This document shows, in pieces, positions 21,325-32,689 of a stretch of 64,000 nucleotides of DNA. The notes under the pieces were generated by a model. It had not been told where the DNA came from. It did no database searches and was given only the letters and a program-made list of their open reading frames with translations. The stretch is from Panulirus ornatus. Its lineage: Eukaryota > Arthropoda > Malacostraca > Decapoda > Palinuridae. The stretch covers positions 61,172,020-61,236,019 of the forward strand of contig NC_092242.1 in assembly GCF_036320965.1 (NCBI RefSeq). The letters run 5' to 3'. Numbering within the stretch: position 1 is the first letter of the stretch; every line of letters begins with the position of its first letter. The translations under genes and the position numbers were made by a program.

Positions 21325-21780
21325 AGGAGGAGGAGGAGGAGGAGGAGGAGGAATGAAGAAGTCCTTTGGAAGAGGAAGAAGAGGAGGACTGATGAAATCC
21401 TTTGGAGGAGGAGGAGAAGGAGGATTGAAGAAAGCCCTTTGGAGGAAGAGGAATCAGTAAGACCTCTAGAGGAGAGGGATGTGTTGGACGACGTCCCTGT
21501 AAGGAGGCGAGTGACGGAGGCAAGTGTTTCAAGGAGGAGTAGGAGGGTGGCTGAGTGTCACTCGGATGTCGAGGTTAACTTAAGGATATTCCCTCAGAGG
21601 AGAAGTTTGCTGCTGCTGGCCAAGGATCTTCTATGGAAGAAGGTTAAGTCTGGAGGGTTTTAGGAGGAGGAAGAGGAGGGGTTAGAAGGAGGAGGAGGAT
21701 GAGTGGAGGCGCCCTTACAAGGAGGAGGGTGGCCGAGGAAGTCGTCTGGAGGAGGAGGAGGAGGAGGGTGTCACAGGGGG
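21325..21780. repeat. GGA-rich purine region with imperfect (GGA)n
   Basis: GGA/GAA triplets with a pure core at 21325-21350 and a recurrent AAGTCCTTTGGAAGAGGA-like unit at about 21358-21455. Open frames are compositional. Confidence 0.7.
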
Positions 21781-21904
21781 GGAAAAGTTACAGCTGCCAT
21801 TTGGGCGACGACCAACTCCTGCACACAGTAAACCTCGGCCCAAGTGTCGCTGTGTCTTGCGTCCCCTCACTCCTGACGCGACCAAAACGACTCCTGCCCC
21901 GCCT

Positions 21905-22122
21905 CCGTGTTCTGTGCTCCGTCGTCCGTGTTCTGTGCTCCGTCGCCCGTGTTCTGTGCTCCGTCGCCCGTGTTCTGTGCTCCGTCGCCCGTGTTCTGTG
22001 CTCCTTCGCCCGTGTTCTGTGCTCCGTCGTCCGTGTTCTGTGCTCCGTCGCCCGTGTTCTGTGCTCCGTCGTCCGTGTTCTGTGCTCCTTCGCCCGTGTT
22101 CTGTGCTCCGTCGTCTGTGATC
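21905..22122. repeat. 20-bp tandem repeat, 11 copies
   Basis: Unit CCGTGTTCTGTGCTCCGTCG with CGTCG/CTTCG and C/T variants. Confidence 0.95.
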
Positions 22123-22399
22123 TACATCACCACACCATCCTGGTCGACCAGGGGGCTCCTAACCCTGCCAAGGTGCTACAGATGTGGACACATATCAATA
22201 ACTACATGTTTCATGATCGCCACAACAAAACAATGACTAGTCTTTTCTTTCTTTGCAGAGTTCTAAGAACTTTTTTTTCTAAGTGTTAAACAAATAGTTT
22301 GGTAGAGTTCCAACCTTTCTGAAGCTCTATATCATAGAACCCTGAAGTTCTGTGTTACAGAATTAGAGGCTTTTGAAGACGTGTGTTCTGTATGAGGAC

Positions 22400-22402
<3 letters not shown>

Positions 22403-22445
<43 letters not shown>

Positions 22446-22480
22446 TGTGTGTGTGTGTGTATGTGTGTGTGTGTGTGTGC
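22403..22480. repeat. Compound (GA)n-(GT)n microsatellite
   Basis: GA to about 22442, then GT with one GTAT break. Confidence 0.96.
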
Positions 22481-22489
22481 TTCAAGATG

Positions 22490-22690
22490 TTGTGGTAAAC
22501 AAACCTTGCCATCCATTCAATTGAATATTTCCTAAGCCCCAACACCGGTGGGGCGCCTCCTCTCCCCCTGTCATCAATTATTAGTCCCACCTCCTCCCTA
22601 CATAATTCACACACCATTACAAACTTGTCCGGGGATACGAACCCGGCGACCTCCTCTCACACCAGTGCCATATCCTCTAGAGTTTCCCTG
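22490..22690 (-). mobile_element. Possible tRNA-derived SINE
   Basis: On the reverse strand, around 22629-22647, CCGGGTTCGTATCCCCGG forms a five-base-pair T-arm with a TTCGTAT loop, matching a Pol III B box. A GGCACTGGTGTGAGAGG stretch just 5' of it could be a degenerate A box. The following roughly 150 bases on that strand would be the SINE body. No second copy was found in the window to define ends. Confidence 0.3.
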
Positions 22691-22904
22691 AAGATCACCT
22701 GAAGGTTGAGTTAAGTTTACACAGTACCCATCTATACAGCTTCCTTGTCATTTCACGAGTTTACCAAATGGCGTCCTAGCTACGTCTCCTCGTGGTATAT
22801 CAGTTGACTTCTATTTTTTTCTCGTATCTCCCCTGATGATATGATTATTACACGAAAGTGCACTTAGGAACTTATCGAGTTTCATTTTCCCCGTGGACTC
22901 ATAG

Positions 22905-22906
<2 letters not shown>

Positions 22907-22955
<49 letters not shown>
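22907..22955. repeat. (TA)n microsatellite
   Basis: Pure TA run ending in ATACATAC. Confidence 0.96.
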
Positions 22956-22959
<4 letters not shown>

Positions 22960-24790
22960 CATATAATGTAACAGAACTTCTTCTGGATGAATTAGAAGGA
23001 TTATGGATAAATAAATCAAGACGTGGGAGCCTGAATGGGAAAATTACTTTCTCCTGATAATAATACTGAAGGGTTCAGAAGTGATAAATCTTGGGTTATC
23101 TTAAAGGTACGTGGATGTTTTCGTCCTGTGTTTATACCAAGTTAGGTGAGTTTTATTTTTCTTTCTCTTGATGTATATTGTCTTCGCTGGATGTGGTCGC
23201 CTCTGGTGAAATGGAAACACATACAGCCAAAGTTAACATCATATTTTTCAAATAACTTTATAAAAATCAATGAATTTTGGTTGATAGGGAAAGATAGGTG
23301 AGGTTTTTAAAAAGTTTCTATTGATATGAACAAACTTTCACCTACTCTTATATTAACAAACCCCAAATACCCTGGTCCTCATAGCCCTCCTCTCTACCAT
23401 CTTATCTATCATCGTAAGACGAGAGAAAATAAATATTATCCCTTACGTGTTCCCCTGGGTTGACGTTCTCCTCCACAATACATTCAACCGTTCCTTTTGA
23501 AATGTTATTAGATTTCCACACTGAACACCGTCGCCTGACTAAAGTAAACTTTTCCCTATAGTCATCTTTTCCCCTCTACTTTATGAGAAGATTACAGTCG
23601 ACAGATTTCTATGAACTCGTTCTTTTCCCTCTTCATTTGCATCAGTTCCCCCATCATGACACCCGTATGATATTTTTTCTTCCTTATTTACGTGCGACAA
23701 GTAAAGGCCTTTCAGACTATGTCACTGATTTGCTAATTAGAATCTGAACTACTGTTGTCCGTGCTTGTTTGAAGAGATGCTGTGGTGATTAAAGTACAGA
23801 TACGATACAGGGTTCTTACAGACAAAGATAACGAGGTTATCACTACACAAGGAACCACAAAGGTCCAAGGAAACTGACCCTACAACATATTTTACTCGAT
23901 CGCTCGTACATACAGTTCAGCATTTTATGTTCCTGTACGTCACACTAATTTCATGAGAAGAAACGACCTCACAACAGCTAAATAATCCCATGTGTTGACG
24001 TGTGCCAAACAAAGTTGTATTTTGCGGGCCGAGCCGCTGTAAACATTGCTCGAGACATGTTGGCGAGGTTTTGCCCCAGTTCGACACTTCCACAGTTTTG
24101 CACGAAGACCAAGGCGGTCGCTCGTTGCCAGTGTAACGATGATTGCACATCGATCGTGAAGGAGCTATTCTACAATATTCCTTATTGGTCATTTCTTGAA
24201 TATTTCGATCTTCAGAGATTGACGCAATCATATTACTTTTGATCATACGGAATATACCATCATGTTATGGCAGGAAACAATACTGGAAGTGAGTCAAAAT
24301 CTGATTCATGAGAGAATCATAAACGAATCTTAATTCTAACACTCGCGAGGTAGATGAATTGTTCGAGAGTTGCATGAAGGATGATCAGCGGAGGAGAATA
24401 CGGACGCTCCCCAACTGAAGGAGACTATAGTAGTGTCTGACTAGTGGGGAACACCTCATCCTCCCCAGGATATTAAGATTGTCCCACTTTGCCCCAGTAA
24501 ACTGATGTTCTCCCTAGGCCTATAACCTTCCTCTGGCACTGCACACATCCTCTCCGGAGGTAACACTCCAACCACTGACATACACAGTTCAGACTTCACG
24601 TGGAGGTCAGACTCCCACCTGAACGTCCTCCTCGGTCAAGGAAGAACAGGTAGATTCCTTGTCCCCTAGAAGGATGAGCCTCCAGTGACCAGACAGGACT
24701 GCTGGACCAATCAGGACGAGACTTGCTTAGAGGAAAGACACACTACCCTGCCTGAACCTCAGCCCCCAGCAGGAGAAAGTACCTAGCCAC
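22960..24790. other. No gene recognised
   Basis: AT-rich then mixed unique sequence. Overlapping open frames near 23917-24246 on both strands show no recognisable domain. From about 24400 the sequence becomes GA- and CTCC-rich towards the minisatellite. Confidence 0.5.
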
Positions 24791-24792
24791 TA

Positions 24793-27700
24793 GGGCTACA
24801 GGAGAGGACATTATAGGGCTGCAAGAGAGGACAAGATGGGGCTACAGGAGAGGACAAATAGGGCTACAGGAGAGGACAAATAGGGCTACAGGAGAGGACA
24901 AGATGGGGCTACAGGAGAGGACATTATAGGGCTGCAAGAGAGGATAAATGGGGCTACAGGAGAGGACAAATAGGGCTACAGGAGAGGACAAGATGGGGCT
25001 ACAGGAGAGGACATTATAGGGCTGCAAGAGAGGACAAGATGGGGCTACAGGAGAGGACATTATAGGGCTGCAAGAGAGGACAAGATGGGGCTACAGGAGA
25101 GGACAAATAGGGCTACAGGAGAGGACAAATAGGGCTACAGGAGAGGACAAATAGGGCTACAGGAGAGGACAAATAGGGCTACAGGAGAGGACAAATAGGG
25201 CTACAGGAGAGGACATTATAGGGCTGCAAGAGAGGACAAGATGGGGCTACAGGAGAGGACAAATAGGGCTACAGGAGAGGACAAATAGGGCTACAGGAGA
25301 GGACATTATAGGGCTGCAAGAGAGGACAAGATGGGGCTACAGGAGAGGACAAATAGGGCTACAGGAGAGGACAAGATGGGGCTACAGGAGAGGACATTAT
25401 AGGGCTGCAAGAGAGGACAAGATGGGGCTACAGGAGAGGACAAATAGGGCTACAGGAGAGGACAAATAGGGCTACAGGAGAGGACAAATAGGGCTACAGG
25501 AGAGGACAAATAGGGCTACAGGAGAGGACAAGATGGGGCTACAGGAGAGGACAAATAGGGCTACAGGAGAGGACAAGATGGGGCTACAGGAGAGGACATT
25601 ATAGGGCTGCAAGAGAGGACAAGATGGGGCTACAGGAGAGGACAAATAGGGCTACAGGAGAGGACAAATAGGGCTACAGGAGAGGACATTATAGGGCTGC
25701 AAGAGAGGATAAATAGGGCTACAGGAGAGGACAAGATGGGGCTACAGGAGAGGACAAATAGGGCTACAGGAGAGGACAAATAGGGCTACAGGAGAGGACA
25801 TTATAGGGCTGCAAGAGAGGACAAGATGGGGCTACAGGAGAGGACAAATAGGGCTACAGGAGAGGACATTATAGGGCTGCAAGAGAGGACAAGATGGGGC
25901 TGCAAGAGAGGATAAATAGGGCTACAGGAGAGGACAAATAGGGCTACAGGAGAGGACAAATAGGGCTACAGGAGAGGACAAGATGGGGCTGCAAGAGAGG
26001 ACAAGATGGGGCTGCAAGAGAGGACAAGATGGGGCTGCAAGAGAGGATAAATAGGGCTACAGGAGAGGACAAATAGGGCTACAGGAGAGGACATTATAGG
26101 GCTGCAAGAGAGGACAAGATGGGGCTGCAAGAGAGGACAAGATGGGGCTACAGGAGAGGACAAATAGGGCTACAGGAGAGGACAAATAGGGCTACAGGAG
26201 AGGACAAATAGGGCTACAGGAGAGGACAAATAGGGCTACAGGAGAGGACAAGATGGGGCTACAGGAGAGGACAAATAGGGCTACAGGAGAGGACAAATAG
26301 GGCTACAGGAGAGGACAAATAGGGCTACAGGAGAGGACAAATAGGGCTACAGGAGAGGACATTATAGGGCTGCAAGAGAGGACAAGATGGGGCTACAGGA
26401 GAGGACAAATAGGGCTACAGGAGAGGACATTATAGGGCTGCAAGAGAGGACAAGATGGGGCTACAGGAGAGGACAAATAGGGCTACAGGAGAGGACAAGA
26501 TGGGGCTACAGGAGAGGACAAATAGGGCTACAGGAGAGGACAAATAGGGCTACAGGAGAGGACAAATAGGGCTACAGGAGAGGACAAGATGGGGCTGCAA
26601 GAGAGGACAAGATGGGGCTGCAAGAGAGGACAAGATGGGGCTGCAAGAGAGGACAAGATGGGGCTGCAAGAGAGGACAAGATGGGGCTGCAAGAGAGGAC
26701 AAGATGGGGCTGCAAGAGAGGACAAGATGGGGCTGCAAGAGAGGACAAGATGGGGCTGCAAGAGAGGACAAGATGGGGCTACAGGAGAGGACAAGATGGG
26801 GCTGCAAGAGAGGACAAGATGGGGCTACAGGAGAGGACAAGATGGGGCTACAGGAGAGGACAAATAGGGCTACAGGAGAGGACAAGATGGGGCTACAGGA
26901 GAGGACAAGATGGGGCTGCAAGAGAGGACAAGATGGGGCTACAGGAGAGGACAAGATGGGGCTGCAAGAGAGGACAAGATGGGGCTGCAAGAGAGGACAA
27001 GATGGGGCTGCAAGAGAGGACAAGATGGGGCTGCAAGAGAGGACAAGATGGGGCTACAGGAGAGGACAAATAGGGCTACAGGAGAGGACAAGATGGGGCT
27101 GCAAGAGAGGACAAGATGGGGCTACAGGAGAGGACATTATAGGGCTGCAAGAGAGGACAAGATGGGGCTACAGGAGAGGACAAGATGGGGCTACAGGAGA
27201 GGACAAATAGGGCTACAGGAGAGGACAAGATGGGGCTGCAAGAGAGGACAAGATGGGGCTACAGGAGAGGACATTATAGGGCTGCAAGAGAGGACAAGAT
27301 GGGGCTACAGGAGAGGACAAATAGGGCTACAGGAGAGGACAAGATGGGGCTACAGGAGAGGACAAGATGGGGCTACAGGAGAGGACAAATAGGGCTACAG
27401 GAGAGGACATTATAGGGCTGCAAGAGAGGACAAGATGGGGCTACAGGAGAGGACAAGATGGGGCTACAGGAGAGGACAAGATGGGGCTACAGGAGAGGAC
27501 ATTATAGGGCTGCAAGAGAGGACAAGATGGGGCTACAGGAGAGGACAAGATGGGGCTACAGGAGAGGACAAATAGGGCTACAGGAGAGGACAAGATGGGG
27601 CTACAGGAGAGGACAAATAGGGCTACAGGAGAGGACATTATAGGGCTGCAAGAGAGGACAAGATGGGGCTACAGGAGAGGACAAATAGGGCTACAGGAGA

Positions 27701-28385
27701 GGACAAGATGGGGCTACAGGAGAGGACAAATAGGGCTACAGGAGAGGACATTATAGGGCTGCAAGAGAGGACAAGATGGGGCTGCAAGAGAGGACAAGAT
27801 GGGGCTACAGGAGAGGACAAGATGGGGCTACAGGAGAGGACATTATAGGGCTGCAAGAGAGGACAAGATGGGGCTACAGGAGAGGACAAGATGGGGCTAC
27901 AGGAGAGGACAAGATGGGGCTGCAAGAGAGGACAAGATGGGGCTGCAAGAGAGGACAAGATGGGGCTGCAAGAGAGGACAAGATGGGGCTGCAAGAGAGG
28001 ACAAGATGGGGCTACAGGAGAGGACAAATAGGGCTACAGGAGAGGACAAGATGGGGCTGCAAGAGAGGACAAGATGGGGCTGCAAGAGAGGACAAGATGG
28101 GGCTACAGGAGAGGACAAGATGGGGCTACAGGAGAGGACAAATAGGGCTACAGGAGAGGACAAATAGGGCTACAGGAGAGGACAAGATGGGGCTACAGGA
28201 GAGGACAAGATGGGGCTACAGGAGAGGACAATATAGGGCTGCAAGAGAGGGCAAATAGGGCTACAGGAGAGGACAAGATGGGGCTGCAAGAGAGGACAAG
28301 ATGGGGCTGCAAGAGAGGATAAATAAGGCTACAGGAGAGGACAAATGGGGCTACAGGAGAGGACAAATAGGGCTACAGGAGAGGG
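24793..28385. repeat. 3.6-kb minisatellite of 22/23-bp units, roughly 155 copies
   Basis: Four main unit types are visible: ACAAGATGGGGCTACAGGAG-AGG, ACAAATAGGGCTACAGGAGA-GG (22 bp), ACAAGATGGGGCTGCAAGAG-AGG, and ACATTATAGGGCTGCAAGAG-AGG. The ATTATA change is always coupled to GCAAGAG in the same unit. The 22-bp type dominates at 24.8-26.6 kb; the GCAAGAG type forms homogeneous runs at 26.58-27.05 and 27.9-28.05 kb. Long open frames on both strands come from the 23-bp unit (69 bp per three units). Confidence 0.98.
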
Positions 28386-28516
28386 GATTCTACGGAATAA
28401 CTGGAGAGGACATGGTCGAAGATGATGACACTGGGATTAGTGGAGAGGACATACTGGGATTACTGGAGAGGACATACTAGGATTACCGGAGTGGATTACC
28501 GGGATTACCAGAGAGG
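28386..28516. repeat. Diverged edge of the minisatellite
   Basis: Units such as ACTGGGATTACTGGAGAGGA-CAT repeat about five times and share GGAGAGGACA with the main array. Confidence 0.8.
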
Positions 28517-28519
28517 TAA

Positions 28520-31135
28520 TGAAATCCTCATCGAAAGGGGGGACAGTCGTAAATCCCTGCACTCCGCAGACAGGCGCACAACCAATGGTATACAGATCCT
28601 AAAAGAAGAATGAATAGACGAAATGACAAGTGCTGTTTTGCCTAACCAACCACGAGAAAATGTCTTTCCATTTCGGAAAAGCTCCGGTGCTGCTTTCTTA
28701 CTTTCTCTCTTTCTTTCTCTCTTTCTTTTTGAGTCCGACAACATGAGAGGAAGATTCCCTCCCACTCCCTCCTTCCCTCCTTCCTTCCCTCCTCCAGCCG
28801 TGTGCACGGGTCTTGCTGTCGTCGACCCATGCTCACGGCCCTGCCCTTCCTCCTCTATTACTACAACTACCGTACATGCATTATTCTTCTGTTTTAAGAG
28901 AGGAAGAGCCGACTCTCTTTCCTCTATGCCTAAGATATGTCCTGATTGCCTGTAATACCGTGAGAGGCTTGAGGGGGGAGGAGGGATGTTTGTAACCCTG
29001 CAAGACATCAGCAAAAAAAAAAAAAAAAAATACGCTCCTATCTCTCGTTTTCTTTTTTTTAATCGTTCATTTTTAGATGTGTAGAAAACGAGAGGTTTAT
29101 CTTTACACTGGGGAAAAGTTCCGATTCTCATCCACATATCACATATGTGTTTTCTATACATACTAAGAAAATAATCCCTATCTTTCCTCCAGCCTTTATG
29201 TGCATAGAAGTGAAAGGCTTATTCATCTGGAGAGGAATAACGATCTAAGTACCACTCTACAGGCGTTGCTTGGTACTATCTTGCCTCGCGAGTGGCTTGC
29301 AGTCAGCATCTCCACACTGTTGGAGACGATGTAGAGGAGCTGTGGTGGAGATAATGGGAGGGGAGGTGTGGTGGAGATGATGGGAGAGGCTATGATGGAG
29401 GCTGGAGATGATGATGTAGGGAGGACTGGAACAGATGGTTCAGTCAGTGTTGTCGCAGATGGTGTGGTGAGGAGGCCCACAGAGCACTGCAGGAGGCTCA
29501 GGAAGGTGAGGTGCAAGAGACACACAGATCAACAAGGCCCTTCCAGCCCTGTCCACATGCACCATCCCCCACCGACCACCCGCCTCCCTCCCATTCCTCT
29601 CCCTCGCTGCCTCCTTCCCAACCCCTCCCCCACAACCAGAAGCTGCGACGATCCAGCATGTAATGAAGCGTCGGAAGTGTCCCGGAGGCCGGCCCGTTAC
29701 GACCAATAAACCCAGGTCGCGCATTCACGACTGTCTCCCACGACCCTGGTGACGGAGGCGCGTCGGGAGGCGGTCACCACGACCCGGCTCTGGTAGGTGC
29801 CTTGGGACGACTTGCACACCGCCTGAGAGGATTTGGATAGTGTCCGGAGGCTTGGACAAGGTCTGGAGGGGCTCGGACGCGGCCCGGGAGGCTGGGTAGA
29901 TCTGGAGATTAAAGCGGGACCGAAACTACCCCTGGACTGAGGTCATCGCCCAGCAGAGGTTCTTGTATACGTCCTACGACGATATGGATAGGATGACGCA
30001 GTGGATAGATGACCTACACATGACGCATGAAGATCTGGACGAGGTGTTTAAGAGGGCTTACACTTACCTCAAAACTATATACAGCTCAGAAGACCTGAAG
30101 AAGGTATAAGACACCTTTAACACTACGTACCGTCATGGGTTTGGATGGGGCAGTGTCTTTTGGGACGGAGCCTTAAGGATCACGGAGAAGGGTCTGGGGG
30201 GGAACCTGAACCTAGCACAGGAGAAGGTGAATGGCACCTGCCCAAACTTAGACAGGTCCAAGGGGGGTCCTTTATGCCGCGGGTAACGGTGTTTCCAAAG
30301 TCCGGTTTCCAACGCCGCAACTCAGCAGCAAATGACGAACCACGACTGGAGTGCACACAGTCCTCAGAATAGATCTACGCGTCTGAACGTTGATCTTAGT
30401 TTCGTAGTTAGTCCTCGGTCTTGAGAGTTAGGATAGTGTTTCCATTCCTTTCAAGGCCCAGTTAGGATAGTGTTTCCATTCTTTTCAAGGCCCAGCTATA
30501 GTTTCCGAATCATCCATAGCTAGGTCATGATTATCAGTCACTTAAAGCCAGGGCACAGATCTCAGTCATTCAAAAACACTCCATGATTTTCAAAGCCTTT
30601 AAAAGTCAAGATATAGCTTTGAGAGTCATTAAAAGTCAGGCCACGGCTCTAAATTCTGTGGGAGGCTGGGGAGCCTGGCTGGCAAGGATGGAGGGAGGGC
30701 AGAGTAAACACTGGGAGGGAACTGGGTAGTGGAGGGTCAGTCAAGAGGCTGTCACGGCTTTAAAGGCAGTTTTTACTTGTCTTTGACCTGTTTTTTGCTA
30801 GTTTTTTTGTGGGCAGGATGGCGAGGTCTGGAGGTTAAGAAAGTGTTTATGTTCCCCTGGATGGGGGAATGGTGTAGTAGTGAAGAGTGTGTGTGGCTCT
30901 CACTACCGCTGTGTACAGTTGGGACCTCAGTCTCAGAAGGTTTATATCTTTTTTTCTGAGTTTCTTAACGTCTGTTGTTACTGTGAGGCGGATGGATGTT
31001 GCCTACAATGATATAGAGTCGTAAATTTCAGATTCGAGGTGCTCTGGGGAGGAAACGAAGACGGGTCACTGGAAGGAGGGCTCCTGGCCTGCTGTGGAGG
31101 GAGGTCTAACCATTGCTGGTTAGAAATCTTTATAC
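28520..31135. other. No confirmed gene; one protein-like open segment at about 29900-30110
   Basis: There is pyrimidine-rich sequence at 28690-28800, a poly-A at about 29013-29030, GGTGGAGAT(GAT)-type degenerate repeats at 29340-29415, and a short frame at 29900-30108 discussed under findings. A GTTAGGATAGTGTTTCCATT direct repeat lies at about 30426 and 30460. Confidence 0.45.
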
Positions 31136-31145
31136 TTTTTTTCCT

Positions 31146-31345
31146 ATGTGATCATACAGAGGGCTATCCAGCTGTGATCATACAGAGGGGTATCCAGCTG
31201 TGATCATACAGAGGGCTATCCAGCTGTGATCATACAGAGGGCTATCCAGCTGTGATCATACAGAGGGCTATCCAGCTGTGATCATACAGAGGGATACCCA
31301 ATGGTGATCATACAGAGTGGTATCCAGTTGTGGGCATGCAGAGTG
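31146..31345. repeat. 26-bp tandem repeat, about 7 copies
   Basis: Unit TGATCATACAGAGGGCTATC plus CAGCTG. It shares ATCATACAGAG with the arrays at 32.4 and 34.6 kb. Confidence 0.93.
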
Positions 31346-31440
31346 TATGATGACGACTGCTTCTCTTAGAGATTCATGAGTGAAAACAACGAGGTAAACT
31401 CTACCGTGTTATACCAAGGAAATCAGGAGTGAAGTGCATA

Positions 31441-31443
<3 letters not shown>

Positions 31444-31519
<76 letters not shown>
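31444..31519. repeat. (CT)n microsatellite
   Basis: Pure CT run. Confidence 0.97.
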
Positions 31520-31525
<6 letters not shown>

Positions 31526-31529
31526 TCCT

Positions 31530-32370
31530 CACCCACGGGTGTCAACAATCGATCTTATGAATCACCATAAGTTTCCCCGGAGCGTCAAGTTCAATTTAAC
31601 TTACCCTCTGACAGACACAACTTGAGCAAGTTTCCCCCAGAGCCACAAGACATCACCAGAAACGTCTGCAACTGTATATATGTTTATACTTTTTCTTGAT
31701 GTGAAACTATCGAAACTACATTCTAAACTTTGGGTAATAAAGTTTTGCATGTTCAGGGCTTCAGGGCGAGAGTAAGAAAAGGTTGTTGGCGAGTAAGAAA
31801 AGGTTGTGATGGTGGAATTAATAGAAGTAGTAGAAGGAGGAGGGGAGGAAAATGGTATATAGTGGGAGGGACAGACGAAAATAGAGGGAGTGAAAGAGTA
31901 TAAAGGAAGGATACAGTCAATGATACAAAGTGGGTACAGTCCAGGTCTTGCTACATGGTATAGTAATGGGACCGTGGCAAGCAGATGTGTACCCAGTTCC
32001 TGCTACATAATCGTGTCATGTGATTGTAACAGGCGATTACACTGTGATCTTGAAATACAATGGTATCTGGTTATGACACCTGATTATTACAAAATGATTA
32101 TAGTCTTTACTTATGAAAAGTAGTTGTAGTTGGTCGTCATAACAAGTATAATAGAAAATGGTGATATAAAGTAAGATGAGGAATATGAATAACGTGAGTA
32201 AAACAAGAGATTATATTTTGTAAAAATGTAATGCCATTACGTCATGATACTATACCGAGAGATTTTATAAAGCGATTATTGCACTGTGCAACACTGAACT
32301 CTGAGCGTCGTGTTTGTATGTAGCAAGTGGTGATAACCAGCGATTAACTGTGTTCTCATGACGTACAGGC
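31530..32370. other. No gene seen
   Basis: AT-rich unique sequence, with TGATTGTAACAGGCGATTAC-like weak repetition at about 32020-32110. Confidence 0.45.
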
Positions 32371-32374
32371 ATTT

Positions 32375-32670
32375 CATAAGAGTATCATACGCGACCTCAC
32401 CAGGTTATCATACACGACCTCACCAGGTTATCATACAAGACCTCACCAGGTTATCATACAAGACCTCACCAGGTTATCACACACGACCTCACCAGGATAT
32501 CATACAGAGCCTCACCAGATTATCATACAGAGCCTCACCAGGTTATCACACACGACCTCACCAGGTTATCATACAGGACTTCATCAGGTTATCATACAGA
32601 GCCTCACCAGGTTATCATACAGGACCTCACCATATTATCATACACCACCTCACCAGGCCACCATACGTGT
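32375..32670. repeat. 23-bp tandem repeat, about 13 copies
   Basis: Unit TTATCATACAAGACCTCACC plus AGG, with ACACACGACC, ACAGAGCC and ACAGGACC variants. Same family as the array at 34.6 kb. Confidence 0.95.
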
Positions 32671-32689
32671 CATACAAAGTTATATAATA

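Noticed and set aside
21905..22122. Cys/Pro or Val/Cys repeat frames as a structural protein
   Set aside because: The 20-bp unit drives all of them; no start context or splice sites, and several frames are open equally.
24842..28258. Many open frames with MGLQERTRWG or SSPVAPSCPLLQP repeats, as a repetitive protein family
   Set aside because: The same unit is open in all frames because 23 bp shifts frame every unit; stops appear wherever 22-bp or ATTATAG units occur.
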